Positions 1 to 5,833 of a stretch of 5,928 bases of DNA are shown here, in pieces. The DNA comes from Amoebophilaceae bacterium UBA1467 (lineage in GTDB: Bacteria; Bacteroidota; Bacteroidia; Cytophagales; Amoebophilaceae): assembly GCA_002325615.1 (NCBI GenBank), contig DCSL01000080.1, positions 1 through 5,928 on the forward strand, given 5' to 3'. The first letter of the stretch is position 1; each line of letters opens with the position of its first letter. Both the position numbers and the translations under genes were made by a program. The notes beneath the pieces were generated by a model that worked only from the letters and a program-made list of their open reading frames with translations, searched no databases and was not told where the DNA came from.

Positions 1-35
1 TGGTGGCCTGCAGCCAAATGACCTGAACCTCAGTA

Positions 36-658
36 GGAAATCTCATGCATAGGTTGGCAGCAATATCTAATCACGTGCAAGACCACTATCATGTTAAAAG
101 TGCATCAGCTAACAACTTGTGTCCCTCCTGCCATACCTGCAAGGAGACTATTGACCATTTCCTTACTTGCTCCAATGAGTATCATCAAGCCCCACGGTGA
201 AATCTCCATGACCATCTCTACAAACCAAATGCATCTCAAGCATGGCATTAGCATCTTACCATGACTTATTGTCTCCTCATGGACTGTACACTATCCACCA
301 GGCTCCAGCCCCTAGTAACCCAATCCTCCCACTCACATAGGACACCTACACCATCTACCAGGAACAGATACAGATTGGATGGAAACAAGTCTACTATGGC
401 TGCATCACCACCACTTGGGCCATGACTCTTATGACCATGCACCCTACCATCAATGGCATTGTGTTCTATTCACACATCCTTACTCAAATATGGAAAACTA
501 TCCTGAACCAATGGAAAGTCTCCAACAAGCACCTACACCCTCTGAACCATCTAGATGATGATGGCACACAGTTACAGAACACCATTTAGCAGATCTTACA
601 TGATGCTCACACAGACCCCCTACTGCAGGATTTTGGGAGCAGCACTCTCTTTGAGTGA
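36..658 (+). pseudogene. Decayed C-terminal part of a eukaryotic reverse-transcriptase retroelement
   Basis: Two blocks of coding resemblance survive. In frame 3, from about 36 to 197, the translation runs GNLMHRLAAIS and then CPSCHTCKETIDHFLTC (120-170). This has the C-x2-C, ET-x2-H, x4-C pattern of the zinc-knuckle block found after reverse transcriptase in many algal retroelements. It stops at TGA 198. In frame 2, from about 341 to 655, it reads YQEQIQIGWKQVYYG (from 356), then WKVSNKHLHPLN and AHTDPLLQ, which resembles the tail of the same kind of protein. That block is preceded by TAG 338 and interrupted by TAG 587. Block order is right for one protein, but a frameshift and several stops separate the pieces, so it cannot be expressed as it stands. 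The 5' part, including the polymerase domain, lies outside the window. The family assignment is from recalled patterns; a diatom or related algal source is the likeliest. Confidence 0.6.
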
Positions 659-988
659 GGCAGAGTTTGTTGCCTTGCTTGTCAGAAGTGGATATGGAGA
701 TCACATTCATCATACAAGTCCTGCAGTATCAGTGAAACTTTTCATCATAGTAAGAGCTGATAGTGATGGAACAATATTTGTGGTGGAGAATGTCACCATG
801 AGCAACCCACCATGCAAAGCACATTGATAAATGATAGTACATTTGTTAGAGTGTTCAGTGAGGAAGATCTTATCCAGATTGTATTCATGCACCAAACAGC
901 AGAGAATATGGCTGATTTTTAACATAGAATTCTAGCTGATAATGCTAGCAGACCAATTTACATTGAGCACAGTGACAGATTTATGGGA
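636..988 (+). mobile_element. Degenerate Ty1/copia retrotransposon, RNase H end of pol
   Basis: The C-terminal RNase H region of a copia polyprotein can be followed across frames. Frame 3 (about 645-677) reads LSLSEAEFVAL, the usual S-x-AEAE-[FY]-x-AL block. Frame 2 (about 677-730) reads LSEVDMEITFIIQVLQ. Frame 3 resumes with VSVKLFIIVRADSDGTIF and VENVTMS, which aligns with the family's VKLPIIVRVDNxGAIFMAENVTTS. Frame 1 (817-831) reads KHIDK, matching TKHID. Frame 2 (842-988) reads FVRVFSEEDLIQIVFMHQ, then TAENMADF, a TAA stop at 920, and a tail ending HSDRFMG. The Asp of the RNase H VDN motif is kept in VRADSDG. At least four frame changes and one internal stop make this a dead copy. The wording is closest to copia families I associate with diatoms and other stramenopiles. 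The integrase and reverse transcriptase parts are absent from the window. Confidence 0.82.
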
Positions 989-1047
989 CCTAAAGAATTG
1001 AATAGAATTATTATGATCTAGATTAAGTATATAACAGTCCCAGCAAT

Positions 1048-1095
1048 AGGATGGGTGTTGGACTGTGTAATAGTTTGTATGCAAGGTTTTCATGT
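1048..1095 (+). repeat. Possible polypurine tract and truncated 3' LTR start of the copia element
   Basis: About 60 bases past the last copia homology there is a purine-rich run, AGGATGGG (1048-1055), directly followed by TGTTGGACTGTGTAATAG (1056-1073). Copia LTRs begin with TG, often TGTTGG, immediately after a polypurine tract, so position and sequence both fit. The tract contains one T, and no second LTR is in the window to compare with, so this is suggestive only. If correct, just about 40 bases of LTR remain before the bacterial-type fabD frame, and no CA-terminated LTR end or target-site duplication is visible. Confidence 0.35.
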
Positions 1096-1096
1096 A
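1056..1096. other. Junction between eukaryotic retroelement DNA and bacterial-type DNA
   Basis: Left of this interval all recognisable coding traces are eukaryotic retroelement remains with many frame breaks. From 1096 onward the sequence is an intact bacterial-type fabD followed by tightly packed bacterial-type genes. Homology to FabD begins at its natural start codon, so the exact breakpoint cannot be placed better than between the possible LTR start (1056) and the fabD start (1096). These 40 bases show no clear bacterial promoter or ribosome binding site; a weak AAGG lies at 1083-1086. Integration into a nuclear genome and a chimeric assembly are both possible. Confidence 0.7.
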
Positions 1097-1971
1097 TGAT
1101 GACTGCTTATCTATTTCCAGGACAAGGGGCCCAATTTCCAGGTATGGGCAAAGACTTGTATGTCGGCAACCCGCAAGCAAAAATTCTTTTTGAGACGGCT
1201 AATGAGTGCTTGGGCTTTCGCATCACTGATATAATGTTTGAAGGAACGAAAGAAGAGCTACAGCAAACACAGATAACACAACCTGCAGTTTTTATACATT
1301 CAGTGATTCTGGCCAAAACTGCGCCCCACTTTCAGCCTGCTATGGTAGCGGGACACTCCTTGGGAGAAATATCAGCACTTGTGGCCAATCAGGTCTTGAC
1401 TTTTGAAGCAGGACTCCAGTTGGTGGTCCACAGAGCGAAAGCCATGCAGGCTGCATGTGAGCTAGCGCCTGGTGCCATGGCAGCCATTCTTGGTTTAAGC
1501 GATGACAAGGTGGAACAGATATGTGCTTCAATAGAGGAGTTTGTAGTGCCTGCCAACTACAACTGCCCCGGCCAACTGGTGATTTCTGGCACGCGAAAAG
1601 GTATTGAGCTAGCTTGTGAAGCGATGGAAACCGCAGAGAGCAGCGGCATCGTCCTGCTCTCAGTAGGTGGTGCCTTTCACTCTTCACTCATGGAGCCTGC
1701 TAAGGAACTATTAGCCCGAGCTATTACTCAAACTAAATTTCAGCGTGGCATATGTCCTATCTATCAAAATGTTAATGCTACGCCTACTATAGAACCTGAG
1801 GTAATACAGGAACAGTTGATGCAACAACTTACTTCACCAGTGCAATGGACCCAGACGATTCAACACATGCTCAAGGACGGTGCCCAGTGTTTTGTAGCAT
1901 GTGGACCTGGCAAAGTGTTGCAAGGATTAGTAAAAAGGACCGACAAGCGTGCTCAGGTAACGTCCCTGTAA
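1096..1971 (+). CDS. fabD: Malonyl-CoA:acyl carrier protein transacylase FabD
   Basis: FabD moves the malonyl group from CoA to acyl carrier protein, which supplies the extender unit of type II fatty acid synthesis in the cytosol. The 291-residue protein has the normal family length and all the expected motifs. These are FPGQGAQ near residues 7-13, the nucleophile elbow GHSLGE with Ser88, the malonate-binding Arg in VVHRAKAMQ (Arg113), NYNCPGQLVISG, the catalytic His in AFHSSLM (His195), SPVQW, and the C-terminal CGPGKVLQGL. I chose ATG 1096 because MMTAYLF matches the usual MKTAYVF start; ATG 1099 is equally possible. An in-frame ATG at 1051 would add 15 residues that look like read-through of the upstream retroelement. 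The gene ends in TAA nine bases before the stop of the convergent lipocalin, with no clear terminator between them. It stands apart from fabH and acpP and directly abuts eukaryotic-type DNA, so its native promoter is missing or unrecognised. Confidence 0.95.
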   Translation: MMTAYLFPGQGAQFPGMGKDLYVGNPQAKILFETANECLGFRITDIMFEGTKEELQQTQITQPAVFIHSVILAKTAPHFQPAMVAGHSLGEISALVANQVLTFEAGLQLVVHRAKAMQAACELAPGAMAAILGLSDDKVEQICASIEEFVVPANYNCPGQLVISGTRKGIELACEAMETAESSGIVLLSVGGAFHSSLMEPAKELLARAITQTKFQRGICPIYQNVNATPTIEPEVIQEQLMQQLTSPVQWTQTIQHMLKDGAQCFVACGPGKVLQGLVKRTDKRAQVTSL

Positions 1972-1980
1972 GTTCCGATC

Positions 1981-2556
1981 TTAATGATCAACGACATTCG
2001 CAGGAGAAACAGCACTCGGTGCGTATTTGAAATGCTCAATAGCAAACCCATGATCTTCCGCGATTCTTCGATACTTAATTAAATCTTCTGCAGACAGCAT
2101 CGGACTTCTTGCCAAAATCCAACAGTAGTTGCTGCTAGCACCACACACCAGAGCTGCCGAATAATCGGCCTCAAGATGAAATATGACGTAACTGCTGTAA
2201 AAAGGGCCCCAAAAAGATACTTTTAAATGACCTATTTGCTTAGCTGAAACAAACTTGGCTTTGCCGATCACTGTTTTTTTCTGCTTATTCTGGCTGTTCC
2301 AGCCTGTATTCTCTACACGAACACTGCCATCTTCTTGCAGACTGTAAGTAGCAGTCACTTGTTCTAGTCCTCGCTGGAAACGATTATCCAAACGCGCTAT
2401 CTCGTACCAACGTCCCAGGTATTGGTTGATATCAAAGCCGGCAACTGGCTTGACTCCTGCTGGGACAGAGAGAGAGCAACCGTGCAGAAATACAACAAGC
2501 CCTAGTGCACAAAGCTGGTAACTTATTGGATAAAGCTTGAACGGCACACTAACCAT
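1981..2556 (-). CDS. blc: Blc-type lipocalin, outer-membrane lipoprotein
   Basis: Bacterial lipocalins of the Blc group are lipid-anchored beta-barrel proteins of the outer membrane that bind fatty acids or lysophospholipids and are linked to envelope stress. From ATG 2556 the product has 191 residues. A hydrophobic signal segment (LCALGLVVFLHG) leads to a lipobox Cys at residue 27 in the pattern L-H-G-C. The lipocalin signature follows as GFDINQYLGRWYEIAR, with the G-x-W motif at 48-50, then RFQRGLEQVTATYS, LKVSFWGPFYSSY, YSAALVCG and NYCWILARSP, all in the family order. In-frame ATGs upstream at 2580, 2610 and 2619 would only lengthen the leader; 2556 gives the most normal signal peptide. 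It lies 101 bases downstream of fabG on the same strand and may be co-transcribed with it. It is convergent with fabD. The frame is intact. The exact ligand cannot be read from the sequence. Confidence 0.92.
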   Translation of the reverse strand: MVSVPFKLYPISYQLCALGLVVFLHGCSLSVPAGVKPVAGFDINQYLGRWYEIARLDNRFQRGLEQVTATYSLQEDGSVRVENTGWNSQNKQKKTVIGKAKFVSAKQIGHLKVSFWGPFYSSYVIFHLEADYSAALVCGASSNYCWILARSPMLSAEDLIKYRRIAEDHGFAIEHFKYAPSAVSPANVVDH

Positions 2557-2657
2557 AGGATTGTGTAGTAATGGGTACATAACTGTTTTGTTAGCATGGA
2601 CAACACGCATCGCTAGCATTGTGAAGCACTAAACTCCCTATACGAATATAACCTTGC

Positions 2658-3404
2658 CTACGTCAGCATCCCCCCATCTACTTGAATCACCTGCCCAGTA
2701 ATATAGCTAGAAGCATCAGAAGCCAAGAACAAAGCACAATTGGCCACATCTTCAGGCAAGCCTACACGCCGCAGCGGAATGGCTTTTGCCCAATCCTGCG
2801 CTGCGGCTGCTGTTAGGTCTTTGGTCATGATCGTGTCAATAAAGCCAGGAGCAATGGCATTGGAACGGATGTTTCTTGCACCCAATTCAAGCGCCACAGA
2901 CTTGGTAAAGCCAATAATACCTGCCTTGGAAGCAGCATAGTTGGCTTGGCCTGCATTGCCTTTGATGCCCACTACAGACGCAATGTTGATAATAACGCCA
3001 CTGCGCTGTTGAAGGAAAGTTCTGGTGGCTGCTTTTACAGTGTTAAAGCACGACTTGAGGTTCACACGCAGTACTTCGTCCCACGCTTGCTCGTCCATCC
3101 GTAGCAAGAGACCGTCTCTGGTAATACCCGCATTGTTGACCAGCACATCCAGCCGACCAAACTCACGTACCACCTCTTGGACAAGAAATGCTACGGCTGC
3201 AAAGTTTGCTGCGTCAGAGCGATAAACACCGACTTTGCTACCCATCACCCGAAGCTCCTCTGCCAAGGCCTGGCCTTGTTCATCATTAGAAAGATGGGTA
3301 AACACAACATTAGCCCCGGCAGCAGCAAATTTTCTGGCAATAGCATAACCAATGCCCCTGGAAGCGCCTGTGATGAGTGCCGTTTTACCTTGCAGTTGCT
3401 TCAT
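2658..3404 (-). CDS. fabG: 3-oxoacyl-[acyl-carrier-protein] reductase FabG
   Basis: FabG is the NADPH-dependent reductase that turns beta-ketoacyl-ACP into beta-hydroxyacyl-ACP in each round of fatty acid elongation. The 248-residue protein is a classical short-chain dehydrogenase. It has the cofactor-binding TGASRGIG (residues 12-19), NNAG (90-93), and the catalytic tetrad Asn115, Ser143, Tyr156 and Lys160, the last two in the YxxxK motif. The FabG-typical NIASVVGIKGNAGQANYAAS block is present, as is the C-terminal DASSYITGQVIQVDGGM. ATG 3404 gives the normal start MKQLQGKTALITG. The frame stays open up to an ATG at 3512, adding a 36-residue hydrophobic leader. I judge that leader non-native, because a candidate promoter box (3476-3483) lies within it. 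The gene is divergent from lpdA, and its stop TAG lies 101 bases before the lipocalin start. Many short-chain dehydrogenases resemble FabG, but this motif set and length fit FabG best. Confidence 0.94.
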   Translation of the reverse strand: MKQLQGKTALITGASRGIGYAIARKFAAAGANVVFTHLSNDEQGQALAEELRVMGSKVGVYRSDAANFAAVAFLVQEVVREFGRLDVLVNNAGITRDGLLLRMDEQAWDEVLRVNLKSCFNTVKAATRTFLQQRSGVIINIASVVGIKGNAGQANYAASKAGIIGFTKSVALELGARNIRSNAIAPGFIDTIMTKDLTAAAAQDWAKAIPLRRVGLPEDVANCALFLASDASSYITGQVIQVDGGMLT

Positions 3405-3475
3405 AATAACTTTTTTGTACAGGTCAGGACTCGCCCGGGCAGCAAAAGTCCCTACCCCTTTTTGATCAATACTGC

Positions 3476-3483
3476 CAAAGCTA
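3476..3483 (-). promoter_or_regulatory. Candidate Bacteroidota-type -7 box for fabG
   Basis: Read on the minus strand, this site is TAGCTTTG, matching the TAnnTTTG -7 consensus of Bacteroidota promoters. It would place the transcript start about 65 bases before ATG 3404. No TTTG -33 element is visible at the usual spacing of about 19 bases, so the call is tentative. If used, it rules out the upstream ATG at 3512 as the main start. Confidence 0.35.
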
Positions 3484-3528
3484 ACCAAAAATAGTAGCAA
3501 TAAGAATGGCATTGTAAGACCAATTGCC

Positions 3529-3549
3529 CAGCTTTTTTTGTAAAAGCTG
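3529..3549. repeat. 8-bp inverted repeat (hairpin) in the divergent fabG/lpdA region
   Basis: CAGCTTTT (3529-3536) and AAAAGCTG (3542-3549) are exact inverted copies around a five-base loop, TTTGT. It lies between the two candidate -7 boxes, 20 bases upstream of the 3512 ATG. No T-run follows on either strand outside the stem, so it is not a normal terminator. A regulator-binding operator is possible. Confidence 0.4.
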
Positions 3550-3589
3550 CAGCATTAGATTTGTGCGCTCACAACTAGTGCATGCTGCA
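3548..3589. repeat. Second 8-bp inverted repeat flanking the candidate lpdA promoter box
   Basis: TGCAGCAT (3548-3555) and ATGCTGCA (3582-3589) are exact inverted copies with a 26-base spacer. The left arm shares its first two bases with the end of the first inverted repeat. The two structures therefore compete for those bases if they form in RNA. The spacer holds the candidate TAGATTTG box. The role is unknown. Confidence 0.35.
3556..3563 (+). promoter_or_regulatory. Candidate Bacteroidota-type -7 box for lpdA
   Basis: TAGATTTG matches the TAnnTTTG -7 consensus on the plus strand, about 95 bases before the lpdA ATG. A TTTG at 3537-3540 could serve as a -33 element, but the 15-base spacing is shorter than the usual 19 or so. 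The rest of the 254-base stretch 3405-3658 holds no gene I can support. Confidence 0.4.
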
Positions 3590-3658
3590 AAACCATCAGA
3601 AAAGAGATGAGTAGTAGTCCTGTGGCAGGCTATTAGCATCCATTTATCCAGGCTATTT

Positions 3659-5056
3659 ATGAAAACACAATACGACCTCATCATCATTGGCAGCGGGCCT
3701 GGTGGCTATGTGGCAGCCATCAGGGCTTCGCAGCTAGGCATGCAAGTAGCAGTAGTAGAAAAAGAATCACTAGGGGGGGTATGTCTCAACTGGGGCTGTA
3801 TTCCTACCAAAGCATTGCTCAAAAGCGCCCAGGTATTTGACTACATCCAAAACGCTAGTAACTATGGTATTCAGGTGCAAGACGTCAAGCCAGACTTTAA
3901 AGCCATGATCAAGCGTAGCCGAGAGGCAGCTGGCAGCATGAGCAAAGGTGTACAGTTCCTTTTAAAAAAAAATAAGATCGATACGATTGAGGGGACTGGG
4001 AAGCTTAGCAAAAACCGCGCTGTGATCGTGGAGGATGCTCAGGGTACCACCACAACCTACCAAGCTAACCACATCCTGGTAGCTACCGGGGGTAGAAGCA
4101 GAACACTCCCCCAACTTCCTATTGACCACACAAAAATCATTGGCTATAGAGAGGCCATGGTACTGCAAAAACAGCCCCAGTCTATAATCGTTGTAGGCGC
4201 TGGGGCCATTGGTGTAGAGTTTGCTTACTTCTACAATGCCATTGGTACAGCCGTGACACTTGTAGAGTACATGCCACGTTTGCTGCCGCTTGAGGATGAA
4301 GACATATCCAAAGCAGTGGCCAAGTCTTTCACCAAAGCAGGGATTCAAGTGTACACCAACACAGAAGTGACCCACGTGGACACCCAAGGAGAGCACTGCC
4401 AAGTGCAGCTCAAAACCGAAGCGGGAGGAGTAAAAAGCCTTGTCAGCGAAGTGGTGCTGTCTGCTGTGGGCATCGTAGCCAATATAGAGCACATTGGGCT
4501 CGAAGATATAGGAGTAGCTACTGACCAAGGCAAGGTGATAGTGGATGATTTCTATTGTACCAATATACCGGGCATCTATGCCATTGGCGATGTTGTGAAA
4601 GGACCTGCACTGGCCCACGTAGCTTCTGCTGAGGGAATTGTTTGTGTAGAAAAAATAGCGGGCCTGCACCCTGAGCCCCTGGACTACCACAACCTGCCTG
4701 CTTGTACGTACTGTCAGCCAGAGGTAGCCTCTGTGGGCTATACTGAGCAGGCAGCCCAAGCAGCAGGCTACAAAATTAAGGTAGGTAAGTTTCCTTTCTC
4801 TGCTTCAGGAAAGGCCAACGCAGCCGGCGCCAAGGAGGGTTTTGTAAAAGTCATCTTTGATGCGCAATACGGAGAGTGGTTAGGGGCACACATGGTAGGG
4901 GCCAACGTTACGGAGATGGTTGCAGAGGTAGTAGTTGCCAGAAAATTGGAAACAACTGCGCACGAAATTATTAAATCTATGCACCCTCATCCTACCATGT
5001 CTGAAGCCATCATGGAAGCAGTGGCTGACGCTTATGGGGAGGGAATACACCTATAA
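3659..5056 (+). CDS. lpdA: Dihydrolipoyl dehydrogenase (E3 of 2-oxoacid dehydrogenase complexes)
   Basis: This flavoenzyme reoxidises the dihydrolipoyl arm of pyruvate, 2-oxoglutarate or branched-chain 2-oxoacid dehydrogenase complexes, or of the glycine cleavage system, and passes electrons through FAD to NAD+. The 465-residue protein is full length. Domains in order are the FAD-binding GSGPGG (11-16) with Glu34 at the end of its second strand, and the redox-active disulfide Cys42/Cys47 in CLNWGC followed by IPTK. Next come the NAD-binding VVGAGAIGVEFA in the middle, YAIGDVVKGPALAHVASAEG, and the dimerisation domain with the catalytic His444-Glu449 pair in HPHPTMSEA. The Trp in CLNWGC is common in Bacteroidota forms. 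The start MKTQYDLIIIGSG is normal and no ribosome binding site is evident. No E1 or E2 gene is nearby, so which complex it serves cannot be told. It diverges from fabG, and its last six bases overlap the convergent pirin frame. Confidence 0.97.
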   Translation: MKTQYDLIIIGSGPGGYVAAIRASQLGMQVAVVEKESLGGVCLNWGCIPTKALLKSAQVFDYIQNASNYGIQVQDVKPDFKAMIKRSREAAGSMSKGVQFLLKKNKIDTIEGTGKLSKNRAVIVEDAQGTTTTYQANHILVATGGRSRTLPQLPIDHTKIIGYREAMVLQKQPQSIIVVGAGAIGVEFAYFYNAIGTAVTLVEYMPRLLPLEDEDISKAVAKSFTKAGIQVYTNTEVTHVDTQGEHCQVQLKTEAGGVKSLVSEVVLSAVGIVANIEHIGLEDIGVATDQGKVIVDDFYCTNIPGIYAIGDVVKGPALAHVASAEGIVCVEKIAGLHPEPLDYHNLPACTYCQPEVASVGYTEQAAQAAGYKIKVGKFPFSASGKANAAGAKEGFVKVIFDAQYGEWLGAHMVGANVTEMVAEVVVARKLETTAHEIIKSMHPHPTMSEAIMEAVADAYGEGIHL

Positions 5057-5833
5057 ATATGCGCCATACGTTGTGCAATGATACCATCGTGCAACTTGAA
5101 CCTCGATCATGGTCAGGCAAACTGCATAGACACTTCGATGAGTAGCAAATCGCAAGTTTTCAAGACCTTGGCAAACCGGTTGATTGACACCCTCCACACC
5201 CATGCCATCCCTCCTACCTAGCACCTCTTCTGCTACACTGACTTTTCCCTCGATCACAAATATATACACCCCATGGCCAGGGGCCTGCAATGCATAGCTC
5301 ACAACCTTGCCTACCTTTACGCTTGCTCTGGCAATGACTGCCTGCTAGTTGATCCACAAATTGCCTTGCTGCTGCTGTTTAGGCCCTACCAATAAACCAA
5401 ATTGATTTTTCCAGGTCTTTGGGTCAAAGCTTTGTTGTGCATACCGCGGCAGCAGGTTTTGTGTTGCAGGCAGTATACAGAGCTGTAAGAAGCTGACTGG
5501 TTCATGAGCAGAGTGATTGCGCTCGGTATGCATGATGCCTGTACCAGCAGACATCACCTGCACGTCATTGGGCCGAATGACGCTTGTATGGCCTGTACTA
5601 TCACCATGCGCAAGGGCACCTTGTAATGGTATCGAAATGATCTCCATGTTTTCATGCCTGTGTACTCCAAACCCACCCCCGCCCTGCAACACATCATCAT
5701 TAAGTACCCTAAGTGCGCCAAAATTCATGCTGTAGGGATTGTGGTAGCTTCCAAAGCTGAAAGCATGGTAGGTATCGAGCCAACGATGGTCGACATGCCC
5801 TCTTTGACCTTATAAATGAATGCTTTTTTTCAT
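5051..5833 (-). pseudogene. Pirin-family protein (YhhW-like), broken by two in-frame stops
   Basis: Pirins are bicupin metalloproteins, and some bacterial members have quercetin dioxygenase activity. From ATG 5833 the frame reads MKKSIHL, then a TAA (5810-5812), then RGHVDHRWLDTYHAFSFGSY. It continues with MNFGALRVLNDD, the metal-site HRHENMEIISIPL, SAGTGIMHTERN, and WIN followed by TAG (5345-5347). After that stop, in the same frame, come the second cupin pieces SYALQAPGHGVYIFVIEG and RRDGMGV. The H-x-H and H-T-E metal ligands are all present. The second stop sits where the family has the Gln of INQ, so one C-to-T change in CAG explains it. The normal end near IEVPM is also lost: the frame runs past IEVQ (5096-5107) for about 15 further codons to TAG 5051-5053, overlapping the lpdA stop. 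A downstream ATG at 5728 could make only a 127-residue fragment. Sequencing error at either stop cannot be excluded. Confidence 0.88.
5070..5095. terminator. Imperfect hairpin between lpdA and pirin, possible bidirectional terminator
   Basis: The 26 bases GTTGTGC...GTGCAAC form a near-continuous dyad. The outer seven positions pair with two G-T wobbles, then comes one A-C mismatch, then AAT-type pairing towards a small central loop. It starts 14 bases after the lpdA stop. It also sits just past the point where the pirin protein would normally end, which is where a shared terminator of two convergent genes would be expected. There is no T-run on either side, so intrinsic termination is uncertain. 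Confidence 0.3.

Noticed and set aside
1104..1121. Splice-acceptor-like CTATTTCCAG near the start of fabD
   Set aside because: These bases encode the conserved LFPGQG motif in an uninterrupted frame, so an intron boundary is not needed and would break the protein.
498..1180. Minus-strand open frames across the retroelement remnants (498-713, 710-925, 932-1180)
   Set aside because: The plus strand carries ordered reverse-transcriptase and copia blocks over the same bases. The minus-strand translations resemble nothing.
1107..1687. Minus-strand open frames within fabD
   Set aside because: They are shadows of a well-supported coding frame and have no recognisable motifs.
1972..1980. Short GATC-containing dyad between the fabD and lipocalin stops as a terminator
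   Set aside because: Only four base pairs match and there is no T-run, so it is too weak to support.
3962..4759. 265-residue open frame on the minus strand inside lpdA
   Set aside because: It is antisense to a fully conserved lpdA, shows no family motifs, and lies entirely within that gene.
5517..5735. 72-residue plus-strand open frame with a cysteine- and proline-rich tail
   Set aside because: It is antisense to the conserved pirin metal-site region and is explained by the pirin codons.
5345..5812. Reassignment of TAA/TAG to glutamine, because one pirin stop sits at a conserved Gln position
   Set aside because: fabD, the lipocalin and lpdA end in TAA and fabG ends in TAG exactly where their families end, so both codons act as stops here. 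Two point lesions explain pirin better.
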